Assembly: GCA_001931875.2 (NCBI GenBank)
Contig: MSJH02000597.1
Location: 1-31,453 of the forward strand
Direction: 5' to 3'
Length of the DNA stretch: 31,453 bases
DNA from: Byssochlamys sp. IMV 00236
Taxonomy: Eukaryota > Ascomycota > Eurotiomycetes > Eurotiales > Thermoascaceae
The translations under genes were made by a program, and so were the position numbers. Below the pieces are notes generated by a model. The model worked only from the letters and a program-made list of their open reading frames with translations. It ran no database searches and was not told the origin of the DNA. Positions 19,492-31,418 of this stretch are shown here, piece by piece. Each line of letters opens with the position of its first letter. The stretch's first letter is position 1.

Positions 19492-19734
19492 ATGAGCTCA
19501 TTGTTCATCTCTACTTCTTTTATCTTCTTCTACGTGAGCATGGGTGCTATTACTGTTTCTGCTATTGTATGTTCTTATTTTTATTAAAAGTGCATATATA
19601 AGCGGATGATGTTGTAGGAAATCATTCAGCATTTTACTTTATTCATTCGTTTTTCTCCTTCTTTCAAAACTGTTTTAAATCTGCTGGAGAATAGTGATCA
19701 ACCCAAGACAGTGGGCTTACTAAATGTGCTTTGA
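19492..19734 (+). CDS. candidate small membrane protein (63 residues)
   Basis: Starts 32 bp after the MetAP1 stop codon. Exons 19492-19566 and 19618-19734 are joined over a 51-nt intron (GTATGT...TTGTAG, phase 0). The product opens MSSLFISTSFIFFYVSMGAI and continues TVSAIEIIQHFTLFIRFSP, so it has one strongly hydrophobic N-terminal segment (membrane span or signal) and a second amphipathic helix, ending in KTVGLLNVL. I recognise no family. The short distance to MetAP1 means it needs its own promoter inside that gene or a shared transcript. It could be chance, but removing a consensus intron restores a clean frame. Confidence 0.4.
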
Positions 19735-20057
19735 GTCTATCAAGTATTTATCTTGGATGACAAAATAAGACAAAAAGTTTTGAGACGTATTGTATAAATA
19801 ACTTTGGTGAAGAGTTGTTATGGTAATTATGCTACAGTGTTTGATTGTTTCTAGATTTCCATCCCTTCTTCAGGAGCGTATAATAGTGATACAAGCAATA
19901 GTAAGAGTTTAACTTGCTCGATACATGCACAAAATGGTCAAACTTTGTAGTAGTTTTGCTATTTATCTGTTTAAATGTATTTAAATATATACAAACATAA
20001 CAAAAAGGATCATTAATGCAGGTATAAAAAAGGAGGGGATATATAAATAGGGTTATT
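19735..20057. other. intergenic region
   Basis: About 320 bp of AT-rich DNA between two convergent genes. I saw no gene or structured RNA. Confidence 0.5.
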
Positions 20058-21165
20058 CTAGTTGAACGAGCTTCTTGTCAAGGCGTCATGCAAAGCGTTT
20101 GTTAACTGTGGGATATCTGAAGGGTCTTGTACTGAACGAGAAGAGATACAAGGGGAATTCTTTAGTAAAATAGATTCTTTCGGTGAGTCACTTGGGCATA
20201 AAGTAATATCTGCTGCGTTCGTAAATGCCTGTAGTTCGTCTTGATCGATCTCTTGATGGTAAAAGTGAACAGGTACAAACTCTGGATTTCCGTAGAGTTG
20301 GTTGATTTGTCGTACAATTTCAGGTACCGCTTCCAATTCACGCCATGACACCTGAGATGAGCATATTTGTATCAGGACAGTATTATTTTTCCACTGAGGA
20401 TATTGACATAATAGGTTGGCAAAGGCGGCAAGCGTATAAAGGATATTGGCTGCACTGGTATCTTCTTTAGAGAGAATGATTTGCTTGTTGGTAAATAGAT
20501 CTCGTATTGACTGAGATCTTTTACTGATTGCGTCTTGCTGTTGTGCAACTTGCTGATTGGATATAGGTTAGTTATGATTAAAAAAGAAATATTTAATCCT
20601 TTACCTCTAATTCTGAAAGATTATATGTTAAAAGAGGCGTTTCTGTCATATAAAAATAAAAAAAAAAGAGAGGCAAAATGAGGTCTTTTTTTTCTTGTTT
20701 GTTTATAGTTATTCTGCGCTTACCAATTTTGTGGTCTGCCCGTGTTTCGAAACAGTATGATGTCTGATCTACATAAAGTACTTTGCATGAATAATGTCAC
20801 GAAAGAATATGGGCGAGTATTTTCTTACTTGACGCATCAACCATTTCCAAAGTATTCAGCTCGGCTAAATTTATCCATGGTGAGCTATTTGGCAGCAAGA
20901 AGTATATTACTATAAATAAGCGTTTAGTTGTCCTTGTTTTAATCCTGTTTGATTGACATGATTGTTTTGATTTACATTTCTTGATAAAAATGTTGGTTTC
21001 TTCATCAAAATAAGCACTATCAAATTCCAAAAAACGAGATAACCTGCTTATTAGGTGTTTTTGGTTCATTGTTAATTCTGACAATAGACTGTCAGTCAGG
21101 TAGATTGATTGCTTTTTGTTGACTAATAATGGAAGTGATGGTATCTGTTCAATAGAAAATGACAT
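20058..21165 (-). CDS. degenerate trehalose-6-phosphate synthase-like protein (GT20 C-terminal lobe only)
   Basis: The C-terminal 165 residues match the nucleotide-sugar lobe of GT20 trehalose-phosphate synthases: IRDLFTNKQIILSKED, LAAFANLLCQYPQWKNNTVL, FVPVHFYHQEIDQDELQAF, DPSDIPQLTNALHDAL. The acceptor lobe is absent. The catalytic VDRLDxxKG is replaced by LSKEDTSAANI and RDGMN by CPSDSPKES, so it should be inactive. Model A, one gene: exons 21165-20829, 20768-20724, 20642-20605, 20552-20058 (304 residues), with an N-terminus MSFSIEQIPSLPLLVNKKQS that I do not recognise. Model B: a separate gene starting at ATG 20649 (20649-20605 plus 20552-20058; 179 residues) and an unrelated one at 21165-20797. 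A regulatory, Tps3/Tsl1-like role or a decaying paralogue are both possible. Confidence 0.65.
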
Positions 21166-21639
21166 GGTTTGGTTTAAAATGAAAAGAAAGAAAGTGAAAA
21201 GAGAAATAAAAGACTGAAAAGAGGTTTTATTTAAGGGAGGCCTGAAAAATGGTTTATGCACAGATCTTGATGGTCGGGAAAAACAGGTTTTATTTTTCCG
21301 ATTAGATAATGAGCCCATAAAAGGCAACCTACTACGCAAACCCTTTTCGTAAAAGGATCTTTAGTGATCCACGTGGCTCTAGTAACAAATTGCACGCTGT
21401 TTACACTTTATTCACATAATCCAAAAATTTGTTTATAATACAAAATATACAAAATACGACATTACTTTCATTTGAAGTGGTATTTTATGCTTACGTGTCT
21501 TTTTTCCCTAATTTATCAAACGTGGATTATGTGAGTTAGCCTTTTCATTTATTCCTATCTTTGTATCTAGCAACAAAAGGGAACGTCTTGCCTCCGAATC
21601 ATTCCTGTTCTATCGCTCACCTAAATAAACACCTCTCGG

Positions 21640-22008
21640 CTAAAGGAAAATCATATCATCTGAATCGGAAGGGGTTTCGGATGGTTTGTGCTCTTGAGTA
21701 TCCGCTATGTCATCATTTGCTGGAGGCAAAACTAATTAGCGCCAGTAAAGAAGTTTGAAAGAAGAAACAGTATTTAAAAAGACGAATACTATATTGCTAC
21801 TCTTATTTTTCATTATACATAGACTCACTGAAGGTTTATTTTTGTCAGCAGAGCGATAGAACGTTGTTTGGCTATTTCTTTCAAATGATGCCTTTACTTC
21901 TACAGGCTTGTTTGAAGACAGGTCAGATTTACAAGCCTTTGTACTTACAAACAAAAAAAGAAGAACCAGTTTAGAAACAAGCCGAGCGTCACTCGTGTCG
22001 AGCCTCAT
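21640..22008 (-). CDS. weak hypothetical gene, possibly secreted or membrane-anchored
   Basis: The first segment from ATG 22008 reads MRLDTSDARLVSKLVLLFLF then VSTKACKSDLSS, a charged start plus a hydrophobic stretch that could be a signal anchor. A second coding-like segment, LPPANDDIADTQEHKPSETP followed by SDSDDMIFL and TAG 21640-21642, can be joined through an intron (for example donor in CTAT|GTATAA, acceptor AATTAG), but the donor is not unique. An alternative donor GTAAGT lies inside the hydrophobic stretch. No family is recognised. It may be a real short gene or a relic. Confidence 0.3.
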
Positions 22009-22677
22009 GACTTGGATGTTGTATCACAGGCAACATTGAAATAATTTAGTGATCCTAAATATGCGCCTTAACTCACTCTTTTTTAAGCGTTTAAAAGTAA
22101 CTATTGAATATGCTCGCATATGAGTATTTTCTTAACCCAAACTCATCCGTTATATGTTTTATGTATTATATATATATGTATATATATATATTGACTTGAC
22201 AAAGTGTACTAATTGAATCCTTGGTCTCTCTGTTCTCATTGTTAAGAAATGAATCGTTTGTTGCTGTCATTACGAGCACTGAATCTTGAATATGAGTGCT
22301 TTAATGAGCTTGAGTGTTGTTTATGCATTATCAAAGAACTCATTTTACAAAAGTGTGTTGTCAGCCGTTTTTGTATCAATAACCAAGAGCGTAGATTGAT
22401 TTAATAATGAATGCGATCCCCCTCCAGTCTTTATATTTTCTAAACGTAGAGCACTGTAAAAGATGCTGCATTAAAAAGGAGGGAAAAGATGACTGTATTT
22501 CTACTTTTGTCTATTTGTTTATTTGGTATTTCTTTTTATAGATCTTGATGAGAAGCGAAAAATCTGGCCCAAATATGGTCGAACGGAAGGATGACAGAGA
22601 TGGGGAAAACAGTAGCCAAAATTTTCTCTTTTTCCCTTTTCTTATTTTCTTTTTTTATTAGTGTGATCGACTATAAA
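22009..22677. other. promoter and leader region of the Tyr-rich gene
   Basis: About 670 bp. It contains a (TA)n-type stretch at 22165-22191, a 51-codon ORF (22249-22404) without support, and a pyrimidine-rich stretch (22620-22660) ending in TTTTTTTATTAG just before the next start codon, which could be a 5'-UTR intron acceptor. Confidence 0.45.
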
Positions 22678-23028
22678 ATGGGTGCCTTTCCAAGCTCAGA
22701 GTATAATCCATACGACTATTATTACCGACAAAACTATGGATACAGTAATGGATATGATGTAGGATAACGATGAAATAGGAATGCATTACTGATTCTGTTA
22801 AAGTATTATCACAGGTATTACAATCCATACTATCCAGCTGCTTCTTCTTCTTCATCTATGGCTAATAACTATTATCAATATTATCCTTACGGAGCACCAA
22901 CTAGCTACAACTATGGTACACCAGCTTATTATGGTACACCTTATTCTACCAACATGTATGGAACATCATACCCTTATGGCTATGGAAGTTATTATCCTAC
23001 TAGTTATCCTCAGCGAACATACTTTTAA
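22678..23028 (+). CDS. tyrosine-rich low-complexity protein (101 residues)
   Basis: Two exons, 22678-22758 and 22804-23028, with a 45-nt intron whose acceptor TTAAAG restores the frame in phase 0. The protein starts MGAFPSSEYNPYDYYYRQNY and is about 32% tyrosine (32 of 101), mixed with Gly, Pro, Ser, Asn and Thr in motifs such as PYGYGSYYPTSYP and NYGTPAYYGTPY. No globular domain, membrane span or signal peptide is visible. Composition fits an intrinsically disordered, prion-like or condensate-forming protein, or a cell-wall/spore-associated structural protein cross-linked through tyrosines; neither is shown. Both exons have the same unusual composition, which strongly supports the splice and the gene. 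A TATAAA lies 6 nt before the ATG, too close to be its promoter. Confidence 0.75.
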
Positions 23029-23522
23029 ATATAGTTCATAATTTGTATACCACTTTCCTCATGTTATGCTTAAAAATACATATATATTGAATATTTCATA
23101 ACATAGAGAAGATGATGATGTGTACAAATATAATGCATACGTATGACACACACACACCTGTTGACTCTCCCTTTAATGAATGCATAATGCTTTTCTTATT
23201 TTATTTTTATTATCTCACGAATATGCTTTTTGCGTTTTTTATTATTATCTAAGCTATGAATATTTAAAACTAATTCTTTTGTTAGTATTCTTCATGTTAA
23301 CAAACACACACACATACAATCATATCGTCACAAAGACTCGTCATTAGTCTATGTCATTATGTCTAGAATTTCCCAACAAAATTCACTCTATTCTTAAAAC
23401 TGTGGCTATTGAAGAAGGCAGGTCTAAAATTAAAAAGAATGTCAAAAGAAATCCATTCACCCTCTTTAGACACTTTGACATCTCGAATTTAAGCTGTTTA
23501 TTGAATAATGAAAAGTAGGTAT
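23029..23522. other. intergenic region between convergent genes
   Basis: About 490 bp, AT-rich, with short CA tracts near 23147-23157 and 23303-23313. It holds the 3' ends of two convergent genes. No further gene was seen. Confidence 0.5.
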
Positions 23523-26500
23523 TTACTTTATTTGTTTCCAAATGTAACATGATATAATAGTTGCTAGTTGACTAATAGCAACTTTCTCTTCTTCATCCAG
23601 TATGCATAACCCTGATCTATCCTCTCTACTGTTGATACTAATAGTGACCGCTGTCTCAGGCTTATATACTATACTGAAGAATGCCGGTATATGGTTGATA
23701 TATAATAATAACTGTCTGGTCTCTGCCGTATAGATTTCTCCAGACATGCCAACATAAAATAGCTTTAAATAATCCAAAAGATCATTCCAATCAATGCCTC
23801 TTAGATCCAACATTTTGGAAAGCAAAGGATCTATTTCACGTAAATCAATAGGGCTGAATTGAGAAGCCAAGTCCATCAATTCATAAGGTGATATGCTGTT
23901 TACTGGATGAGACGCAGTAATCTCATATAATTTGTTCCAATCATTTTCACGCCGATAATAGTAAATAGCCTTTGATTAACTTAGTAAAAGATCATTCATT
24001 CAATACTGTGTTTACCTTATTTGCCATATCGCTTAGCTTGGCTTTAGCTGCATTAAAGACATCTCTCATAGTGATACTTTCAGGTTCAAGTATTTCATCC
24101 AGGAAATTATGATATCGTCTTGGTCTGACTTTAAGTGCTTCTGACCATGCTTTTCGAGATTGTTCTATACTATCGCAGCAATCCATACCACGATAAGTAA
24201 TAAGAATAAAATACTGCAGCGTTACTTTATGCATATTGACATGAGGCTCCCTTCCGATAATCTTTTTGATAGGATTAGGACCAGACATATCAAAGCTTCC
24301 TTGTTGATGTGTGCTTATACTATCACAGCGTTGTCTACTATTACTTTCGTCATCATCATCATCATCCATTGGACATATTAGCAGAGTATAGCGGAAGAAA
24401 GAGGTTTCAGTATCTTTGTGAGCTAAACGCATATCAAAGGATAAGTCGCTTGAAGATACAAAGCAAGCAACTGGATGGCCATTTCTTCTTAATGTCCCAA
24501 GACCCAGTTTTGAGCCAGAAGCAAACATCCAGGACACAAGGCTGTCTTGTGTATCTTCCACAGGCATTTCATATGTGCCATGAATCATTCTGTTTCTAGC
24601 ATAAATAGCAGGACGATCGTAAATCAGTGCAATATTCTTTATCATGCTCAATAAATCCAAGGACGGTGGCAAAAGATCAACATCGTCCAGACTGCGCTGA
24701 ATGTATCGAAGATGAAAATCAAAAACAAATGAGTTGACATGTATCCTTTGCTTAAATTGGTCACATTCGCCCATAAAGTTTTGAAAATTCTCTCTGCCAA
24801 CTTCCAAGCTTTGATGTGAGTGAGGCGAATACTGCAATCGACCATATCTACGATGTAACGTATACAAGGTTACAGAAACAAAGGCACCAGTCAATCGAGC
24901 TTCACACATGATTGATCCTCCTTCAAAAACTTGCAATAGATATACAACTGGCGAATTAACAGAATAGTTCTCAGCGATGGTAAACTGGGACAAATATGTC
25001 TCAAGTTCGTCTGGCTGATCATTCGATGGGCCATAAACAATCAAGTGCATTCCTATGCCTTCCAGATATGAAGCGTACTCTTTCATGAATGTACGTGCGA
25101 GTCTTTCGTACCATGCCGTCATCTCCTCGGATTTACCAAAGTTGTCTATCAACGCGTTATTGAGCTCAGAGGTGAGGGAGGGACTTGCAGTGATTTCAGA
25201 GAAAATAATGGGCGTTCTACAGAAATGCAATAGTCTTGAAGCCTTCAAAATTTCTTGAAGTTCTGGTACGGTCATCATTTCATCAACGGTTCTTGTTTGT
25301 CCCGAACCGTAGTAGCGCTCTGCCCACTTTGTATACACTTTAAAGGCTTTTTCGTGGGCTTCTAAGGGCTTCGATCTTGAGAGATACATGTGCAAATAGG
25401 GCTCACCATGGCGTACAAGATAATCCGTGGAATAAGGAACCTTGTTGAGCTCAATAGGTCGGGCATATGTATCACGTAAAACAGTATTTGCATCAGCCAT
25501 TCTTGCTGCTGAATAGATAACATCACCTGTTGAACCGTTTGTAGATTTGGAAGCTGTTTTACAAAGCCTGGCATTGTCAACTATATCAAAGATGTTGTTG
25601 GTTGTAAAAGGCATTATATCAGAAGCTCCTTGTTGCTGCTGTATCTTGTATCTGATGTTAAATTCGTATGTATTCTTTATCAGTTGTTTCAAGCTTTCAA
25701 AGTTGACTATAATCTGATTACTAGGCTTAGGACTACATGGATTGCTGTTTCGCTGCTCTGTAGAACTTGCAGTGCTTTCAATAGACGGAATAGAGGATGA
25801 CGAGTCAATTTGAGTTAATCGAACAATCGTGTTTGCCAGACTAGGCGACTTTGCACTACTGTTGCTTGAAATATTCTGAACTTGTGTCAGTGCAGTATGT
25901 TGCAGAGGTGTACTGAGGTTACTTGCAGAGCTGTTGCTTTGTACTAGTGATGGTGGCGTTAGACTGCTTATACAACTACTATTATGAGCCATGATCTTTG
26001 ACATTTTATCAGTATGATAGAACAATCCCAGCTTTTGGTGCAATATGTTATTTAGAGTCATGTGTCGAGTCTCTTGCAGTACAGTGTTTTTATACATTGT
26101 ATTGAACACATGGTCTGAGAAGTTGTCAGAGCAATTATAGGCATACATTGTCAATTCAGAGACGTCTATTGTCATTAACGTAAAGCTGTGAAAAATTAGT
26201 GTGTCTCTATATTCACTCCCTTTGTGCTTCGAGATGAATCCAGGCAATGGTTTTGACGTGCTTGATGCAAGTGACTCTTGTCGACTATGAATACTAGCAG
26301 TATCTTCTCTTCTTAGTGAAAGATCCTTTCGATTAAACAATGCTAGCTCTTCTTCAAACGAACTCAGCGGACCCCGAGATTTTTGCGACAAATCCATAGT
26401 TTCTGTACTAAACCTTCTACTAGACGGCTGCGAGTATTTACTAAGGACTTCTGGAAGACCGCTTATGATCAAATACTTGTAGTTTTTATGGTCAAACGTT

Positions 26501-29500
26501 GGCACTCCATGTAACTTTTTTTCATCTTGATTACATACTCGTCTTTGCTTGCCTAATGGCTCCTCTTGAGTAATCCCGGTCGATGATCCTTTTCCTGATA
26601 AATAAGCAAAGCTCTTCTTTATTCTGCTACGGACCTTGGGGTATCGCTTGTCAATTTCATCTTCTTCAGGTAACATGGTGTTTTCAAATGATTTTTCAAA
26701 GACTTCAAATGGATTGTATAACCGATAGTTTGGTGTTGAACTTGCATGATTTATATCACCAAAAATATCATCTAAACTAATAGACATTTGTGCTCGAGCG
26801 ATAATAGGGTCCAGGGATGCATGGATGTCTTGTAGGTCACACTTTAGTTGAGATACTAGGCCATCAAAATACCATGGTGTCAAATTAATCTGGCGTGAAA
26901 ACTTTCGAACGCTTGGACTTTCCCATTTAGACGCCTGTTCAAGGATACATATGAGTAGAGAAGCGATCATCTTAAACTCATCTTCCAATTTAGATTTCCT
27001 AGTCGAGATACTTGGAGGTATATATGAAATGGATGTTTCGATTAGATAGTCGCAGATGCTTTGCTTGAATGACCTATAGATGACTTCATAAATGTGCTGC
27101 ACTTCAAGTTTACTGTAGGTCCATATATCAATGCAAAGCCTATAACCTCCGTGATGTCCATTTACTTGCTCAAAGTCAAAACTGAAGCAATCCTTAAGCG
27201 CCTTTAACGTCAATCGTTGTCGCTTACTTAAGGTGGATGTATCATTATCGAATACGGTTTTTGAAAAAACGATGCCATTATCGTCAGTGACTGTTAGGCA
27301 TATTCCTGCAATGCCTTCACCTACTCTTTGCTCAAATGGCAGATATGTACCAGGCGCTCGATTTAAGTAATTATAATAAAACGTCAAGCTTAAGTAAGAC
27401 CACTCTTCTGCCAACCCGGTTTTGCTTGTATCCTCACTCTTGGCATGGTATGAATCACCTAATCCAGAGCAACCGCCATAGCGCAGGATATGGTGTCTCT
27501 TCACCGTGCTCGCAAGATAGTTTGAATGGAGCGAATGTAGAGAAGGGTATGTTAATATGTTCTTTCGCAAGATCTTTAGAAACAGAGACATGTTGCTCAC
27601 CAAACTGGGGATGCAAAGTTGTTCCTGCAATGCTGGCTCTCGTTCAACCGGTAAGATGAAGTCAACATCTGCACGAGATAGTCTGGTTGTAGGATTGCGT
27701 ATAAGAAATTGCTGAACTTCTTTCAAGGTAATTTCTGATGTGATTCTTGACTCAATCATTTCCACAAGGCCTTCGATGATATAGGAATCAGCCTCAACAC
27801 CATAAACTTCAAGAACAAGCTCTCGACCTTCGTACTGTTTACTCAATTTCTTCCCATTAGCTGGTGATGAAGCAGATGTTCCTATGTCTGTCGAACTTGG
27901 GCTATTTTTTGGACTTGACTGTTGACGATCGCTAGTAATGCTTCCTTGTGGAGAAGGCTTTGGATAAATGTAGGATGGGTGGCGAGTTCTCGTATGCGAG
28001 GTGCTTAATATGCTATTATCAGGATTGTTGATAAGAGATGTGCCATAAATAGATTCAGGCTGACTAAGTAAACCATCTTCTGCTGCATAAATGGAAGGTT
28101 CTATGGCACTATCAGTTATCATCGTATTGACCTCTGAAAGCAAACAATAGACGACAGAGTTTTTGTGTGAAATGACAAACATTCCAGGCTTGTTTTTCAC
28201 AAGGAAAGGCAATAATGTGTCTGTCATGAGTTTGTTTAAAGCCGCGTTGGGCTGTAGTCTCCAATGTAATGGAAATCGCTTGGTGAATACGATATCACAT
28301 TTAAATTGGCCAGGCACAAACTTTCTTGGCGGTGAAACGCTAGCTTCTTCTCCTGAAGTTGATAATATATCCACCAAATTATCATTTGTACCGGTTGTAG
28401 GGTCTTCATCTTCTTCCGAACTCTCTTCTTCCGATGAATACAGTTGCTTTTCACCTTCAACTGGGGCAATGAGATATTTGCTATTTAATGAATTACAATC
28501 TAGTTTTATACATTTTGAGCGGTGTAAAAAAATTCATACCTGCAAATACGAGAGTCATGCAAATGTTGTAAAAGAATAAGCCTATTCGTCCGCTCCATAA
28601 CTTCATTCACCATTGACTTTGTAATGCGAATGATGTCAGATCTGTTTACTGACTGTTGAGCCTTGGAATAAAAGTATATTTGAACACTATGTGCTTGAGG
28701 GATTAACAGCAACCAATAGAGCTGTGGATGGACGGGTTCTTGCTTCACTATTTGCCTTGAATTCTCCTCTGATGTTTCTGGTTCTAGGATACTTATCCCT
28801 AAACCTTCACAGTATTCATCATTGCTTCGATCATCATCATCACCTTGTCTTTCTCTTCTTATACTAGTAGTTATGTTTAAGCCATCACCATCAAACACAT
28901 CGCCTTCTTCATCCATATTATGCTGAAGCGATATATGCATAGGTTCAGACTCATTATCACTAGCATAAAAGCAATCTCCTACACGAATTAATCGATACGG
29001 TGTATTATTTTGTTTCTCGATTTCTTCAAAGAAGATACGACGACTTTCCTTTTGATTTTTAACAAATGCAAGAGGAATGAACATAGTCGTAGGAAAATCA
29101 ACAAATGGGTTCTTCTTTTTCAACTGTGCTTCAATATAACGAATAACGTTTTCTGTTATAGGACCAGATCTTAATAATCCATGCATGATCTCTTCAGTAA
29201 ACAGCCAAGTTAATCTAGCTTCAGTTTCAACAAGGGCATCTTGTTTATCTTGGCCAAGTGATGGTAATCTTGCTCGATGAGCCTTGTCATCATCCAAGAA
29301 TGACCTAATTTCATGACTATTGAGCTTAACAACGTATACATTGATTGTAGGCAAAATATAATATGATACTTACGTCTGATGTTGAGTTGCATTATCAGCA
29401 GGACAGTCAGATAAATGTGATAGTATAGTATTTGGTGGATCATATTCTGACTGTGGAAGCGTTATACAAACCAGATGGAGAGTAGCAGTTGTACCATCAG

Positions 29501-31373
29501 CAGAGACTATAGGTGAGTATTCTGTGCCAATATATTTTGGTTCAAAGTTATAGGGCGTTCCGTCATCTAATTTGCCCACATACAAGGAAGGAAGGGTGTT
29601 CAAGGGGAACGTAATTTCTGTAAACCCAGTCCCATCGGGTAATGGCTTGCGAAGGGTGCAATCAAGTCGAACAAAAAGTGGATTCTGAGCACACATCACA
29701 ACGTCTGCCAGGTTACTTGGCTTTTCCCCTGATGACAATGATAGACCAAGCTTCTGTCCCACCTTTGCAAATGGAGGTCTATAGCAGTACATGTTTGTCC
29801 ATTCTGAATTTGAGATAATAACTGGCTCAAAATAGTGTCCAAGGACTGATATAAACCGCTGGTTGATTGATACAAGCTCTTCTTCATTAATCCTTGAATG
29901 TCTGTTTAATAACGTCTGTACATTCAAATAGCCAGTGAGGTCTATGTCTAAATTTGACTCATCGCAAATCTCTAGCACCTTCTCAAAGTCTTCAGAATCG
30001 ACAGCTCTTCCATGTAAAAGACAGGTGAATACAGACTTTACAAAGCTTCTAGAATAGATTTGTGTAATGCTTTGCATTAATCGAAGAGTTCTATCCGACA
30101 AAGGTTCCGCTGGCAATGTCGTCAGAAGTTGTCCTCTAAGAAGACTTGGTCTTAACGTAGAACCCAAACTCTCTATCCACTCCTTTGAAGATGCAGGGTT
30201 TATAGGCTGGATTTTTACTTGATAACTGGTACTTAGCGGATTACTGCTATTTCTCGAAATCTGTCGATGGCATTCAAAGATCATCAAACTGATTCTATCG
30301 AGTGGATGTTGCTGCCTATCCTGGTTTAACTTGGATTCAAAGTGACTTAAGCCCTTTACGACTGCATCCAATCGAGGCATCAGTATCAAAACAAAGGCTG
30401 AAGGATCAAATGTTTTGATAAAGCATCGAAGATCACGAAAGTTTTGCGCTACAAACAGTGTGCTTTGAGTGGCAGCCATTTCACTTGTTTCTATTAAATC
30501 TTTGATTAGGTTGACATAAAAGTCATCACCATTTGCCTTGTTTAAAGAAAGAGTTCTGTCAGCTATAGCAAACAAAGATTGTTCAACATAATAATGAAGT
30601 AAAGCAATATCTCGTAACACAGGGCGTAGCTTTGAGATGTTGTCTCTTTCATTGAAGAATAGCGAATCTGGTCTTGGACATGCGCATACTGTATTTTTCT
30701 CACTGTTCCAGTCTAAAGGCGTTGATGAATTTAACGAGTGCAGAGAATTGGCAAGTGGAGATCCAAGTGGGCTGAATCTAGAAGCTGTACGTGTTCTGGT
30801 GCCAGTTGGGTTACGTCTTCCGTTTCCAAATGCATTATCGTGTTCAAGTATCGGATATGTTTGCTGTGTGTATGTGTTACTAGAATTTGTTGTTAAACTA
30901 GCTACTGAAGATGGGTCCCCAGCCTCCAAAGGATGATAATGTCTTTCATAATTCGGACAGGAGTAAGTAGCAATAAGCAAAGAGCCCAAGCGAAGCACAG
31001 ATGAGATATTAAACAACGACGATTTCTGTATCCATTTAGTAACGTTTCTAAAGTCATCTTCCTGTTCTAAGCGATCCACTAACGCATTACCAACAGTTGT
31101 GAATATGCTTTGACCAAAAGCATAGAGAATATCAAACGTGATTAATGGTGTAATAGTGCTTTTATCCTTCTCAAATACTTCGTTTTGTAAAGCTTCTTGC
31201 GGTTTAAACGTGCTCTCATTTGACCATGGTTCAACCCATACTTCAGTGGTAATGGCCTTTTTATAGTTATCCTTCCAAATGAAATACTGAGCTGAATAAA
31301 CTGATTGATTTGGTGTAGTGATTTCTTTATAAAAATGACCAAACGACTTATTAAAAGAGAGCGTATTCCATTT
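23523..31373 (-). CDS. SZT2: SZT2 homologue, KICSTOR scaffold subunit (partial, 5' end beyond contig)
   Basis: In animals SZT2 is the large scaffold of KICSTOR; it binds GATOR1 and brings it to the lysosome to restrain TORC1 during amino-acid or glucose shortage. Four exons are visible: 31373-29374, 29316-28540, 28480-24016 and 23969-23523; all phases agree and encode 2562 residues. Matches to the human protein as I know it: TEVWVEP near the start, INQRFISVLGHYFEP and CYRPP, NPLFVRLDCTLR, EARLTWLFTEEIMHGLLRSG, FIPLAFV, WLLLIPQAHSVQIYFYSKAQ, and ILLQHLHDSRIC, in the same order. The N-terminal third (about 1000 residues, von Willebrand A-like region) lies outside the window. Ser/Thr-rich linkers and a poly-Asp run (PMDDDDDDESN) interrupt the helical parts. 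The acceptor AG at 31374-31375 precedes the first visible exon. Confidence 0.92.
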
Positions 31374-31416
31374 CTAAATAAAGGGGTTAACATCAACAAG
31401 CTATTGTTATAGGTAT

Positions 31417-31418
<2 letters not shown>

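Noticed and set aside
20823..20913. Treating the 21165-20797 frame as complete up to its TGA
   Set aside because: Kept only as alternative model B, because a clean GTAAGA...TGTAG intron at 20769-20828 leads in frame to the GT20-like exons.
22249..22404. 51-codon ORF starting MNRLLLSLRALNLEYE
   Set aside because: No known motif, no splice support and no neighbour logic; an ORF of this length is expected by chance.
24345..24370. (ATC)n run considered as a regulatory microsatellite
   Set aside because: It is in frame inside SZT2 and encodes the poly-Asp stretch.
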